This document shows positions 1 through 5,797 of a stretch of 11,176 nt of DNA, piece after piece. The number at the start of each line of letters is the position of its first letter. The stretch's first letter is position 1. Below the pieces are notes generated by a model. The model did no database searches and was not told where the DNA came from. It was given only the letters and a program-made list of their open reading frames with translations. Both the position numbers and the translations under genes were made by a program. The stretch is from Alphaproteobacteria bacterium (lineage in GTDB: Bacteria > Pseudomonadota > Alphaproteobacteria > Rhizobiales > Aestuariivirgaceae), in the NCBI GenBank assembly GCA_024279045.1, contig JAJRRZ010000289.1, positions 1 to 11,176 of the forward strand. The letters run 5' to 3'.

Positions 1-336
1 ATCCTCGATGCCGGTGATGCCCAGATGCTTCACTTCGCCCGCGAGAAACTGGATTACAAGGGCAGCAAGGGGCTGGATTTCATCGCCAGGTTCAATGGCA
101 CATATGTCATTGGCGAGGCAAAGTTCCTGACCGACTTTGGCGGCCATCAGAATGCCCAGTTCAACGATGCCGTGACCATGTTGAAAGCACCGGCAAGAGC
201 CGTGCGCGTGGCCATTCTCGACGGTGTGCTCTACATCCGCGGTAACAACAAGATGTATCGGATGCTGACAGACGAGCTTGGCGGATACAACATCATGAGC
301 GCGCTGTTGCTGCGCGAATTTCTCTATCAGTTGTGA
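1..336 (+). CDS. Type II restriction endonuclease, PD-(D/E)XK fold, C-terminal part (5' end outside window)
   Basis: The reading frame is open from the first base, so this is the last 111 codons of a longer gene. Counting the first codon as 1, Asp26 and the Glu39-Ala-Lys41 triplet form a PD-(D/E)XK nuclease signature (LDF, 12 residues, then EAK on a hydrophobic strand). It is followed by a TDFGGHQNAQF segment at 44-54, a Gly/His/Gln/Asn-rich stretch typical of some type II enzymes. I am reminded of the Tsp45I family (GTSAC cutters), but this is recollection and the specificity cannot be read from the sequence. The enzyme should make double-strand breaks in DNA lacking the cognate methylation. 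A DNA methyltransferase follows at once on the same strand, which supports the restriction role. The N-terminal part, likely including much of the DNA-recognition region, is missing from view. The frame is intact to its TGA, so there is no sign of decay. Confidence 0.72.
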   Translation: MLDAGDAQMLHFAREKLDYKGSKGLDFIARFNGTYVIGEAKFLTDFGGHQNAQFNDAVTMLKAPARAVRVAILDGVLYIRGNNKMYRMLTDELGGYNIMSALLLREFLYQL

Positions 337-340
337 GAGG
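335..340 (+). promoter_or_regulatory. Shine-Dalgarno site fixing the methyltransferase start
   Basis: GAGAGG lies 7 bases before the ATG at 348 and directly overlaps the end of the endonuclease stop codon (334-336). It favours ATG 348 over the in-frame GTG at 333, which overlaps that stop as GTGA but has no ribosome-binding sequence before it. The arrangement suggests translational coupling of the two restriction-modification genes. Confidence 0.5.
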
Positions 341-347
341 CAGCGGC

Positions 348-1385
348 ATGAGCATGCACAAGAACCTGCTGGTGCTGGGAGACAACCTGACAGCCATGCC
401 GGCCATTGCCGAGGAATATGGCCTGTGGGGCAGTATCGATCTGGTGTATGTCGATCCACCCTTTGCCACCAACATGAACTTCTTCATGGACGATGAGCGC
501 GCCAATGCCGTCAGCCAGACCAGAAACGGCAGGATTGCCTATTCGGACAAATTGTCCGGCAGCCGTTACCTTGCTTTCCTGAAGGAACGCATCGCTCTCG
601 TCCGCGAGCTGCTCTCCGACAGGGGCAGCATCTATCTGCATATCGACTGCAAGATCGGCCATTACGTGAAAGTGATGATGGACGAGATATTCGGCGTGGA
701 AAATTTTCGCAACGATATCACCAGGATCAAATGCAATCCGAAGAATTTCAGGCGCAAGGGCTATGGCAACATGAAGGACATGATCCTGTTCTACTCCAAG
801 ACGGACGACATGATCTGGAACGACCCTCACGTGCCTTACGACGAGAATGACATTGCCCGGCTGTTCCCCAAGGTCGATGCCGATGGGCGGCGCTACACGA
901 CCGTACCCATTCACGCACCGGGCGAAACGGCCAATGGCGAATCGAGCAGGCCGTTCCGCGGCATGTTGCCACCCAAGGGGCGGCACTGGCGCACCGATGT
1001 CGCCACGCTGGAGCGCTGGGACGAAAGCGGCCTGATCGAGTGGTCGAAAAACGGCAATCCCCGCAAGAAGGTCTATGCCGATGAAAAGGCCGGCAAGCGC
1101 GTGCAGGACATCTGGACGTTCAAGGACCCGCAGTATCCGCTGTATCCCACCGAGAAGAACCTGGAAATGCTGAAGCTGATCGTCTCGGCTTCTTCCGCGC
1201 CGGACAGCATTGTCATGGACTGTTTCTGCGGCTCCGGCACCACGCTGCTGGCCGCACAGGAGCTGGGCAGGCGCTGGATCGGCATCGATGAATCGGCACA
1301 GGCCATCGATGTGGCCAGGAAGAGGCTGCATGGCATGCCTGGCGATCTGTTCGCGGATGCCACATATGACTTCCTGACGATCTGA
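348..1385 (+). CDS. Site-specific DNA methyltransferase, beta class (N6_N4_Mtase), probably adenine-N6
   Basis: The 345-residue protein transfers a methyl group from S-adenosylmethionine to DNA and should protect host sites from the endonuclease just upstream. The catalytic motif IV, DPPF, is at residues 36-39 (inside DLVYVDPPFATN). The SAM-binding motif I, FCGSGTT, is at 293-299 near the C-terminus. Catalytic motif first and SAM motif last is the beta-class order, with the target-recognition region between them. The segment IYLHIDCKIGHYVKVMMDEI is typical of this family. DPPF rather than SPPF/SPPY points to adenine-N6 rather than cytosine-N4 methylation. The start at 348 is chosen for its Shine-Dalgarno site and because the conserved LLVLGDNL strand follows directly. 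The gap to the endonuclease is 11 bases, so one transcript is likely. Stretches of this gene (for example around 690-800) are visibly richer in A/T than downstream genes, consistent with horizontal acquisition. Confidence 0.9.
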   Translation: MSMHKNLLVLGDNLTAMPAIAEEYGLWGSIDLVYVDPPFATNMNFFMDDERANAVSQTRNGRIAYSDKLSGSRYLAFLKERIALVRELLSDRGSIYLHIDCKIGHYVKVMMDEIFGVENFRNDITRIKCNPKNFRRKGYGNMKDMILFYSKTDDMIWNDPHVPYDENDIARLFPKVDADGRRYTTVPIHAPGETANGESSRPFRGMLPPKGRHWRTDVATLERWDESGLIEWSKNGNPRKKVYADEKAGKRVQDIWTFKDPQYPLYPTEKNLEMLKLIVSASSAPDSIVMDCFCGSGTTLLAAQELGRRWIGIDESAQAIDVARKRLHGMPGDLFADATYDFLTI

Positions 1386-1410
1386 CGAACAGCCCGGCCA
1401 TGCCTCACAC

Positions 1411-1438
1411 TTGCCGCGCCGTGTCGCCGTGCTAAAAG
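1411..1438 (+). promoter_or_regulatory. Weak candidate promoter for the DUF1015 gene
   Basis: TTGCCG (1411-1416) and TAAAAG (1433-1438) are spaced 16 bases apart, and each matches four of six sigma-70 consensus positions. Transcription would begin near 1445. That leaves almost no leader for the ATG at 1454 and about 39 bases for the ATG at 1484, a minor argument for the later start. A match of this quality can arise by chance. Confidence 0.22.
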
Positions 1439-1483
1439 GCTCCGCAGCAATCAATGATCAGCCACGGGAAAGCCACACGTATC

Positions 1484-2743
1484 ATGACCATCATCGCACC
1501 ATTCAGAGGCATTCGCCCCGCCAGGGGCCGCGAGGCAGACGTCATCGCTCCACCCTATGACGTGCTCAACTCCGCGGAAGCCCGCCAGCGCGCGCAAGGC
1601 CGGCCTTACAGCTTCCTGCATGTATCGAAGCCGGAAATCGACCTGCCCGAGGGCATCGACCCCTACGCCCCGGAGGTCTATGCCAAGGCTGCGGAAAACT
1701 TTCGGCATTTCCTGCACGAAGGCGTCATCGAACGCGAGAACGAGCCGGTCTATTATGTCTATCGCCTTACCTGGCCGCAGCCGGATGGCAACGCGCATGT
1801 GCAGACGGGCATCATCGCCGCCGCCTCGGTGGCCGATTACGACTCCAACCGTATCCGCAAGCACGAGCACACCCGTCCGGTGAAGGAAGACGACCGCGTG
1901 CGCCAGGTCGAGGCGGTGGGCGCGCATACCGGTCCGGTGATGCTGGCCGCACGCGACGAGGCCGGCGCCATCGCCGCCCTGCTGGAAGAGGCCGCACAAG
2001 GCACGCCGGACATGGATGCGCTGGCCGATGACGGCATCCGCCATCAGGTCTGGATCGTGCGCGATGCAGACCTCATCCGCCGCATCACCGATGCCTTCGA
2101 GGCCGAAGAGGCGCTGTATATCGCCGATGGCCACCACCGCTCCGCGGCGGCCTCGCGTGTGTGCTCTGCGCGCGCCGCGCAGGAGCCGGACAATCTCGAT
2201 GCCCCCTGGCGGCGCTTTCTCTCCGTTACCTTCCCCGCCGCGCAGATGAAGATCCTCGACTACAACCGCGTGGTGAAGGATCTGAACGGCATGACCGAAG
2301 AGCAATTCCTGCACCGCATCGGTGAAGTGTTCGAGCTGGAGCCATCCGCTGCGCCGGTCAAGCCCGAACAGCGTGGCGAGTTCGGCATGTATCTGAACGG
2401 CCAGTGGTATCGCCTGCGCGCGCCTGCCAGCCTGATCAACGAGAACGATCCGCTGAAACGGCTGGACGTGAGCATCCTGCAGGACAATCTGCTGGCGCCC
2501 ATCCTCGGCATCGATGACCCGCGCACCAACGAGCGCATCGACTTTGTCGGCGGCATGCGCGGTCTGGCCGAGCTGGAGCACCGGGTGAACAGCGGCGAGA
2601 TGGCCGTTGCCTTCTCCCTGCACCCCACCAGCATGGACGACCTGATGCGCGTGGCCGAGGCCGGCGAGGTGATGCCGGCGAAGTCCACCTGGTTCGAGCC
2701 GAAGCTGGCCGATGGCCTCGTCTCCCTGCCGCTGGAGGACTGA
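1484..2743 (+). CDS. DUF1015 family protein
   Basis: The 419-residue product matches the DUF1015 family throughout. Seen motifs, numbered from the ATG at 1484, are PFRGIRP (6-12), APPYDV (22-27), KHEHTRPVKEDDR (126-138) and IADGHHR (213-219). Length is normal for the family. The biochemical role of DUF1015 is not established. Members often sit near serine-biosynthesis genes in other bacteria, and the DGHHR motif resembles that of ParB/Srx-fold free-serine kinases (SerK/SbnI), so a nucleotide- or serine-linked enzyme is possible; this is inference. No serine genes are visible here. An in-frame ATG at 1454 would add ten residues. I prefer 1484 because family members begin only a few residues before the PFRG motif; neither start has a well-spaced Shine-Dalgarno site. 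The protein is soluble with no signal peptide. It lies convergent with the next gene. Confidence 0.88.
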   Translation: MTIIAPFRGIRPARGREADVIAPPYDVLNSAEARQRAQGRPYSFLHVSKPEIDLPEGIDPYAPEVYAKAAENFRHFLHEGVIERENEPVYYVYRLTWPQPDGNAHVQTGIIAAASVADYDSNRIRKHEHTRPVKEDDRVRQVEAVGAHTGPVMLAARDEAGAIAALLEEAAQGTPDMDALADDGIRHQVWIVRDADLIRRITDAFEAEEALYIADGHHRSAAASRVCSARAAQEPDNLDAPWRRFLSVTFPAAQMKILDYNRVVKDLNGMTEEQFLHRIGEVFELEPSAAPVKPEQRGEFGMYLNGQWYRLRAPASLINENDPLKRLDVSILQDNLLAPILGIDDPRTNERIDFVGGMRGLAELEHRVNSGEMAVAFSLHPTSMDDLMRVAEAGEVMPAKSTWFEPKLADGLVSLPLED

Positions 2744-2756
2744 ACCACCCCCCTGC

Positions 2757-2802
2757 CCCGCCCACACTCTTCACTTGTAGACTTTACATCACCGTGGGCG
2801 GG
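2757..2802. terminator. Inverted repeat between convergent genes, possible bidirectional terminator
   Basis: CCCGCCCAC (2757-2765) and GTGGGCGGG (2794-2802) are perfect 9-base complements separated by 28 bases of more A/T-rich sequence. The element straddles the tail-to-tail junction of the DUF1015 gene and the minus-strand methyltransferase, and its right arm lies inside the last codons of the latter. The loop is long and there is no clear U-tract, so it is at best an atypical terminator. Confidence 0.3.
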
Positions 2803-3415
2803 CCACGCCGAGAAAATGCCAGGTAACAGACTTGGGGCGTGGCAGCAGGTAGAAGGTGTCCATGTCCGCCACTTCGAACCCGGCCTGATTCAGGTGAGCG
2901 GGGAAATCACGGTTGAGATTGCAGCCACCCGCCAGCGGGCGCCACAGCGGATTGACCAGATCCTGAAAACACGCCACGCGCGGCTGTGCGGCGCGGCCAT
3001 GTTCGCAGAACAGCAACTGGCCGTCCGGCTTCAGCACGCGGCGGAATTCCGCCAGCGCGGCATCCAGATCGGGAATGGAACAGCCGGTGTAGGTCAGCAG
3101 CACGGTATCGACGCTGTTGTCCTGCAGTGGCAGCGCCTCCGCGGAACCCTGCACCAGCTCCACGCTCACACGCGCCTGTTCGGCGCGCTGCCGGGCAAGA
3201 TCGAGAAACGGCGCGGCAGGATCGATGCCGATGACATGGCGCACGGCGCCAGCATCATACAGCGGCAGATTCAGCCCCGTGCCGATGCCCGGCTCCAGCA
3301 CCACGCCGCGCGCCCGCGGCACCACACGCTGGCGATTGCGCATGACGGGGCCGATGGCGCAGACATGATCCAGCGCCGGGCGCATCAACCATTCCTGCAG
3401 GTGCTTCAATGCCAT
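2789..3415 (-). CDS. Class I SAM-dependent methyltransferase (Methyltransf_11, UbiE-like)
   Basis: The 208-residue protein has a Rossmann-type SAM-binding core. VLEPGIGTGLNLP (39-51) is motif I with its Gly-x-Gly-x-Gly loop. HVIGIDPA follows, with an acidic residue ending strand 2. LPLQDNSVDTVLLTYTGCSI and the FRRVLKPDGQLLFCEHG segment correspond to the motif II/III region. The N-terminal helix (LQEWLMRPALDHVCAIGP) and a short C-terminal half fit a small bacterial family related to UbiE and to METTL7-type enzymes. The methyl acceptor is unknown; small lipophilic substrates are typical of relatives. The start at 3415 lets the N-terminus align with that family. A better Shine-Dalgarno (GGAA) precedes an internal ATG at 3385, so a ten-residue shorter form is possible. 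It lies 57 bases behind the ferredoxin reductase on the same strand and may be the last gene of that operon. Confidence 0.82.
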   Translation of the reverse strand: MALKHLQEWLMRPALDHVCAIGPVMRNRQRVVPRARGVVLEPGIGTGLNLPLYDAGAVRHVIGIDPAAPFLDLARQRAEQARVSVELVQGSAEALPLQDNSVDTVLLTYTGCSIPDLDAALAEFRRVLKPDGQLLFCEHGRAAQPRVACFQDLVNPLWRPLAGGCNLNRDFPAHLNQAGFEVADMDTFYLLPRPKSVTWHFLGVARPR

Positions 3416-3472
3416 GCCACCAGTTCATGCACACACCCATGGCCACCGCAAGGATGATGCAAGGCTTGTATG

Positions 3473-4531
3473 TCAGCCCTGCCCCAGCTTTTCGGCCAGA
3501 ATGGATGAGGAGGTGCTGTGCTCGAAGGCGATGTGCCGGTCGGGGAAGACATATTTCGCCGCTTTCTGCGCCATCAGCGCCGCCTCGTGAAAGCCCGACA
3601 GGATGAGCTTCAGCTTGCCGGGATAGTCGCACACGTCGCCAATGGCGAACACGCCGGGAATGGATGTCTCGAACGCCTGCGTATCCACCACGATGCGCCC
3701 GCCGCGCAGCTCATATCCCCACTTTTCCAGCGCCCCCAACCGCCCGGCCAGGCCGAAGAACAGCAGCGCCACATCCGCCGCAATATCGAACGTCTCGCCC
3801 GCATGGCGCGCCCGCACCGCCTGCAGTACGCCATTCTCGCCCACCAGCCCGGCAATCTGCCCGAGGCGGAAGTCCATCTCGCCCGCCACCACCATCTCCC
3901 GCATCCTCGCAACGGAAGCCGGCGCGGCGCGGAACTCCTCGCGCCGGTGCAGCAGGGTCAGATGCCGCGCCAGCGGCGCCAGCTCAATGGCCCAGTCCAG
4001 CGCCGAGTCGCCTCCCCCCGCCACGACAATACGCTTGCCGCGAAACATCTGTGGCTCACGCACCGCATAGAACACCGATTTTTCCTCGAACTCCTCCAGC
4101 CCCTTCAGCGGTGGGCGCTTTGGCGCGATGGCCCCGCCCCCAGCGGCAATTACCACCACCGGCGCGCGGAAGCGCTTGCCCGATGCGCTGGCAACGATGA
4201 AACCACCCCCCTGATCTTCGGGAATTCTTTCAAGAGTTTGTGCGGATTCCTTGAAATGGAATGTCGGCTCGAAGGGAGCAGCCTGCTGCAGCAACCGCTC
4301 GATCAGTTCGCCGCCGCTGATGCGAGGCTGGGAGGGAATGTCGAAGATCGGCTTGTCGGGATACAGCTCCACGCACTGCCCGCCGGCGCGTGGCAGGATG
4401 TCCAGCACGTGGGCGGAGATGCCCACCATGCCCAACTGAAACACCGCGAACAGACCCACCGGCCCGGCACCGATGATCAGCGCCTGGGTGTCGATGATGT
4501 CGTACTCGTTGGTGTTGGCCGGAGTGGACAT
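3473..4531 (-). CDS. Ferredoxin-NADP+ reductase, thioredoxin-reductase-like type
   Basis: This 352-residue flavoprotein should pass electrons between NADPH and a ferredoxin. Seen: the FAD dinucleotide motif GAGPVG (21-26), GGQC at 50-53, and a second Gly-rich nucleotide motif, AGGGDSALDWA (171-181). HRREEFRA (195-202) follows, whose arginines suit the NADPH 2'-phosphate. The C-terminal FAD motif is GVFAIGDV (293-300), and FEHSTSSSI (336-344) matches the C-terminal extension of this family. The redox CxxC of true thioredoxin reductases is absent, which distinguishes it from TrxB. Length is normal for YumC-type reductases. AGGG is placed eight bases before the start. The ferredoxin gene ends three bases upstream on the same strand, so the two are surely co-transcribed and that ferredoxin is the likely partner. 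Use in Fe-S cluster assembly or another reductive pathway cannot be decided from this window. Confidence 0.92.
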   Translation of the reverse strand: MSTPANTNEYDIIDTQALIIGAGPVGLFAVFQLGMVGISAHVLDILPRAGGQCVELYPDKPIFDIPSQPRISGGELIERLLQQAAPFEPTFHFKESAQTLERIPEDQGGGFIVASASGKRFRAPVVVIAAGGGAIAPKRPPLKGLEEFEEKSVFYAVREPQMFRGKRIVVAGGGDSALDWAIELAPLARHLTLLHRREEFRAAPASVARMREMVVAGEMDFRLGQIAGLVGENGVLQAVRARHAGETFDIAADVALLFFGLAGRLGALEKWGYELRGGRIVVDTQAFETSIPGVFAIGDVCDYPGKLKLILSGFHEAALMAQKAAKYVFPDRHIAFEHSTSSSILAEKLGQG

Positions 4532-4534
4532 GGT

Positions 4535-4864
4535 TCAGCCCTGTTGCTCGGGCACTTGCAATTCCAGCCCTTCCATCTCCGACGTTACCTTGATCTGACA
4601 CGACAGCCGCGAGTTTTCGCGCACGTCGAAGGCGAAATCCAGCATGTCCTCTTCCGCCTCGGAGCGCTCGAACAGCGCCGCCATCTTATCCTTCCACGAC
4701 GGCTCCACGTAGACATGGCAGGTGGCGCAAGCGCAGGCCCCGCCGCAATCGGCGTCGATGCCCGGCACCATGTTCTTCACCGCCGCTTCCATCAGCGTCA
4801 TGCCCTCCTCGGCATCCACCTCGTGGCGCTTGCCGTCCGGATCGACGAAAACGATCTTCACCAT
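4535..4864 (-). CDS. [2Fe-2S] ferredoxin, adrenodoxin/ISC type
   Basis: The 109-residue soluble protein carries a [2Fe-2S] cluster. Ligands are Cys40, Cys46 and Cys49 (C-x5-C-x2-C, within CGGACACATCHVYV) and Cys89 (in SRLSCQI). A further Cys44 inside the loop also occurs in relatives such as E. coli Fdx. The acidic segment ERSEAEEDMLDFA (66-78) corresponds to the partner-docking helix of adrenodoxin-type ferredoxins. The reading frame runs open far upstream (to 5074), but the ferredoxin fold begins MVKIVFVDPDG at 4864. GGAGAG lies 11 bases before that ATG, so 4864 is the start. The gene heads an operon with its reductase. A TTGACA promoter and a stable hairpin lie in the 5' region. It could serve Fe-S assembly, a cytochrome P450 or another reductase; no such partner is in view. 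Confidence 0.93.
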   Translation of the reverse strand: MVKIVFVDPDGKRHEVDAEEGMTLMEAAVKNMVPGIDADCGGACACATCHVYVEPSWKDKMAALFERSEAEEDMLDFAFDVRENSRLSCQIKVTSEMEGLELQVPEQQG

Positions 4865-4903
4865 TGCAGGCTGTTCTCTCCAGTTTGCGTGTTGTGTTGT
4901 GCT

Positions 4904-4940
4904 TGCACGGAAGCGCGCGGCTCCGGCCCGCTTCCCTGCA
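4904..4940 (-). promoter_or_regulatory. Strong hairpin in the ferredoxin mRNA leader
   Basis: GGAAGCG (4909-4915) pairs with CGCTTCC (4929-4935). One mismatch further out, TGCA (4904-4907) pairs with TGCA (4937-4940). Inside the loop, GGC-TCCG-GCC can form a second short stem. The element lies between the predicted transcription start (about 4949) and the start codon, and leaves the Shine-Dalgarno (4876-4881) free. No U-tract follows on either strand, so it does not look like an intrinsic terminator. It may stabilise or regulate the message. Confidence 0.45.
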
Positions 4941-4955
4941 CAACTTTCGAGCAGG

Positions 4956-4984
4956 GCTATGGGCAAACTGGCAGCCTTTGTCAA
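4956..4984 (-). promoter_or_regulatory. Sigma-70-type promoter of the ferredoxin operon
   Basis: Read on the minus strand, a perfect TTGACA -35 box (4979-4984) is followed after 17 bases by CATAGC (4956-4961), which keeps the central ATA of the -10 consensus. Transcription would start near 4949, giving a leader of about 85 bases before the ferredoxin ATG. It implies that the Hpt gene upstream is not required for transcription of the ferredoxin operon. Confidence 0.5.
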
Positions 4985-5036
4985 ACGGTCTTGCACAGCC
5001 GTGCTGAAAGACGAAATGAAGAATCGGCAAGCATGT

Positions 5037-5420
5037 TCAGCCATGAACAGCCTGTTTCCAGCGCTGGCAGGCATCCTTCAGAGCCTCCAGCCGGGCCATC
5101 AGGTCAAGCCGCGCATCGCGCAGATCTTCCTCCGGCGCGGCTGCATGCAGCAATTCCTCCAGCCAGGCCGCGGCATCGGCCAGCGGAAACGCGCCAATGG
5201 CCCGCGCTGCCCCCTTCAAACGGTGCACGGCCTGCCGCTGCGCCACAGCATCTCCAGTCAACCGGAAGGCACGCACCTCCGCGCAGAACAGGCTCAGCAG
5301 CTCTTCCGTCAATTGCGGCTCGCCCATGGTGTAGCGCTCCAGGTGGGCGAAATCGATGAAATCCGCCAGATGGAACGCCGCGCCGCCGTCCTCGCACACT
5401 TTCCTTGCCGGCATTGACAT
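5037..5420 (-). CDS. Stand-alone Hpt (histidine phosphotransfer) domain protein
   Basis: The 127-residue protein is a single Hpt domain. His66 in AVHRLKGAARAIGAFPLADA matches the HxLKGxAxxxG signature; this histidine would accept and pass on a phosphoryl group between response-regulator receiver domains. IDFAHLERYTMGEPQLTEELLSLF (22-45) is the usual first helical segment, and the C-terminal helix completes the four-helix bundle. There is no kinase, receiver or membrane segment. GAGGA lies six bases before ATG 5420, which settles the start; an in-frame ATG two codons later is less well spaced. No cognate kinase or regulator is in the window. It is too short to be ChpT. The gene is transcribed away from the giant repeat-protein gene, sharing the 5421-5797 intergenic region with it. 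A link to a cell-cycle phosphorelay is conceivable but not shown. Confidence 0.87.
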   Translation of the reverse strand: MSMPARKVCEDGGAAFHLADFIDFAHLERYTMGEPQLTEELLSLFCAEVRAFRLTGDAVAQRQAVHRLKGAARAIGAFPLADAAAWLEELLHAAAPEEDLRDARLDLMARLEALKDACQRWKQAVHG

Positions 5421-5432
5421 GGCACATCCTCA

Positions 5433-5463
5433 CCAATCATTGGCCGCGTCCATACACGACGCG
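5433..5463. repeat. Two adjacent inverted repeats upstream of the Hpt gene (possible operators)
   Basis: CCAAT-C-ATTGG (5433-5443) is a perfect palindrome directly before the Hpt Shine-Dalgarno. Two bases further on, CGCGTC (5445-5450) and GACGCG (5458-5463) are perfect complements with a 7-base spacer. Either could bind a dimeric regulator or fold in the mRNA leader. No regulator is identified. Confidence 0.35.
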
Positions 5464-5610
5464 ACAGCAAGCCATATCGCAATTTCACCACGAGATGATG
5501 AATGAGACGTGAATGCCACCGGCAGACCCTGTTCACGCGACAAAGAAGCGCCGCGCCCCAAATGACATCACGCACATTGACTCACGTCCCACAATGCCGT
5601 TCCATGGCCG

Positions 5611-5618
5611 TTAACCAT
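5611..5618. promoter_or_regulatory. Candidate CtrA-type binding site (TTAACCAT)
   Basis: TTAACCAT matches the half-site commonly seen at alphaproteobacterial CtrA targets (TTAA-N7-TTAA family). At the right distance for the second half the sequence reads TATA, a partial match. It lies 180 bases before the chosen start of the giant gene, in the region where its promoter must be. A GACTC site lies 28 bases to the left. The short length makes a chance match possible. Confidence 0.35.
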
Positions 5619-5629
5619 TTATATACGAA

Positions 5630-5648
5630 CAACGCCACCCCGGCGTTG
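5630..5648. repeat. Perfect 7-base inverted repeat with 5-base loop
   Basis: CAACGCC (5630-5636) and GGCGTTG (5642-5648) flank ACCCC. The element sits 11 bases after the CtrA-like site, upstream of the giant gene. There is no T-run after it, so an operator or leader hairpin is more likely than a terminator. Confidence 0.35.
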
Positions 5649-5783
5649 CAACAGGATAAGAATACAGTTGGGAAAAGGGGGCTTGCGCCACCAGCCTGAT
5701 GCCTGTGGGCGAAGCGCGGGCATTGCGGCATGGGCTACTGCATGTTTGCTGCCCCCTTGGCATGGCCACGGTACGGAACGATC

Positions 5784-5788
5784 AGGGA
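5784..5788 (+). promoter_or_regulatory. Shine-Dalgarno site fixing the giant-gene start
   Basis: AGGGA lies nine bases before the ATG at 5798. The in-frame ATGs at 5699 and 5762 have no comparable sequence. The 33 residues they would add contain two Cys and no recognisable feature, whereas the sequence from 5798 begins with a Gln-rich tail typical of such proteins. Confidence 0.45.
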
Positions 5789-5797
5789 CACACTACG

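Larger units (their letters stand above)
5421..5797. other. Divergent intergenic region between the Hpt gene and the giant repeat-protein gene
   Basis: This 377-base stretch has no convincing gene. An in-frame upstream extension of the plus-strand gene (ATG at 5699 or 5762) lies within it but has no ribosome-binding site or family-like sequence. From left to right it holds two inverted repeats close to the Hpt start, a GACTC (GANTC, possible CcrM methylation site) at 5579-5583 overlapping a TTGACT at 5577-5582, a TTAACCAT element at 5611-5618, and a 7-base perfect inverted repeat at 5630-5648. I could not assign a confident -10 box for either gene. Confidence 0.6.

Noticed and set aside
333..347. 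GTG 333 as start of the DNA methyltransferase
   Set aside because: It overlaps the endonuclease stop as GTGA but lacks a ribosome-binding site; ATG 348 has GAGAGG seven bases upstream.
4865..5074. Upstream extension of the ferredoxin to 5074 (70 extra residues)
   Set aside because: The ferredoxin fold starts at MVKIVF with its own GGAGAG site. The extension would overlap the end of the Hpt gene and cover the promoter and leader hairpin.
3518..5359. 613-codon plus-strand open frame across the ferredoxin, reductase and Hpt genes
   Set aside because: It runs antisense to three well-recognised genes and its product is low-complexity with no family resemblance.
5699..5797. Extension of the giant protein to ATG 5699 (33 more residues)
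   Set aside because: There is no Shine-Dalgarno before 5699 or 5762, and the added residues look unlike a conserved N-terminus. ATG 5798 has a suitable AGGGA. The extension is not excluded.
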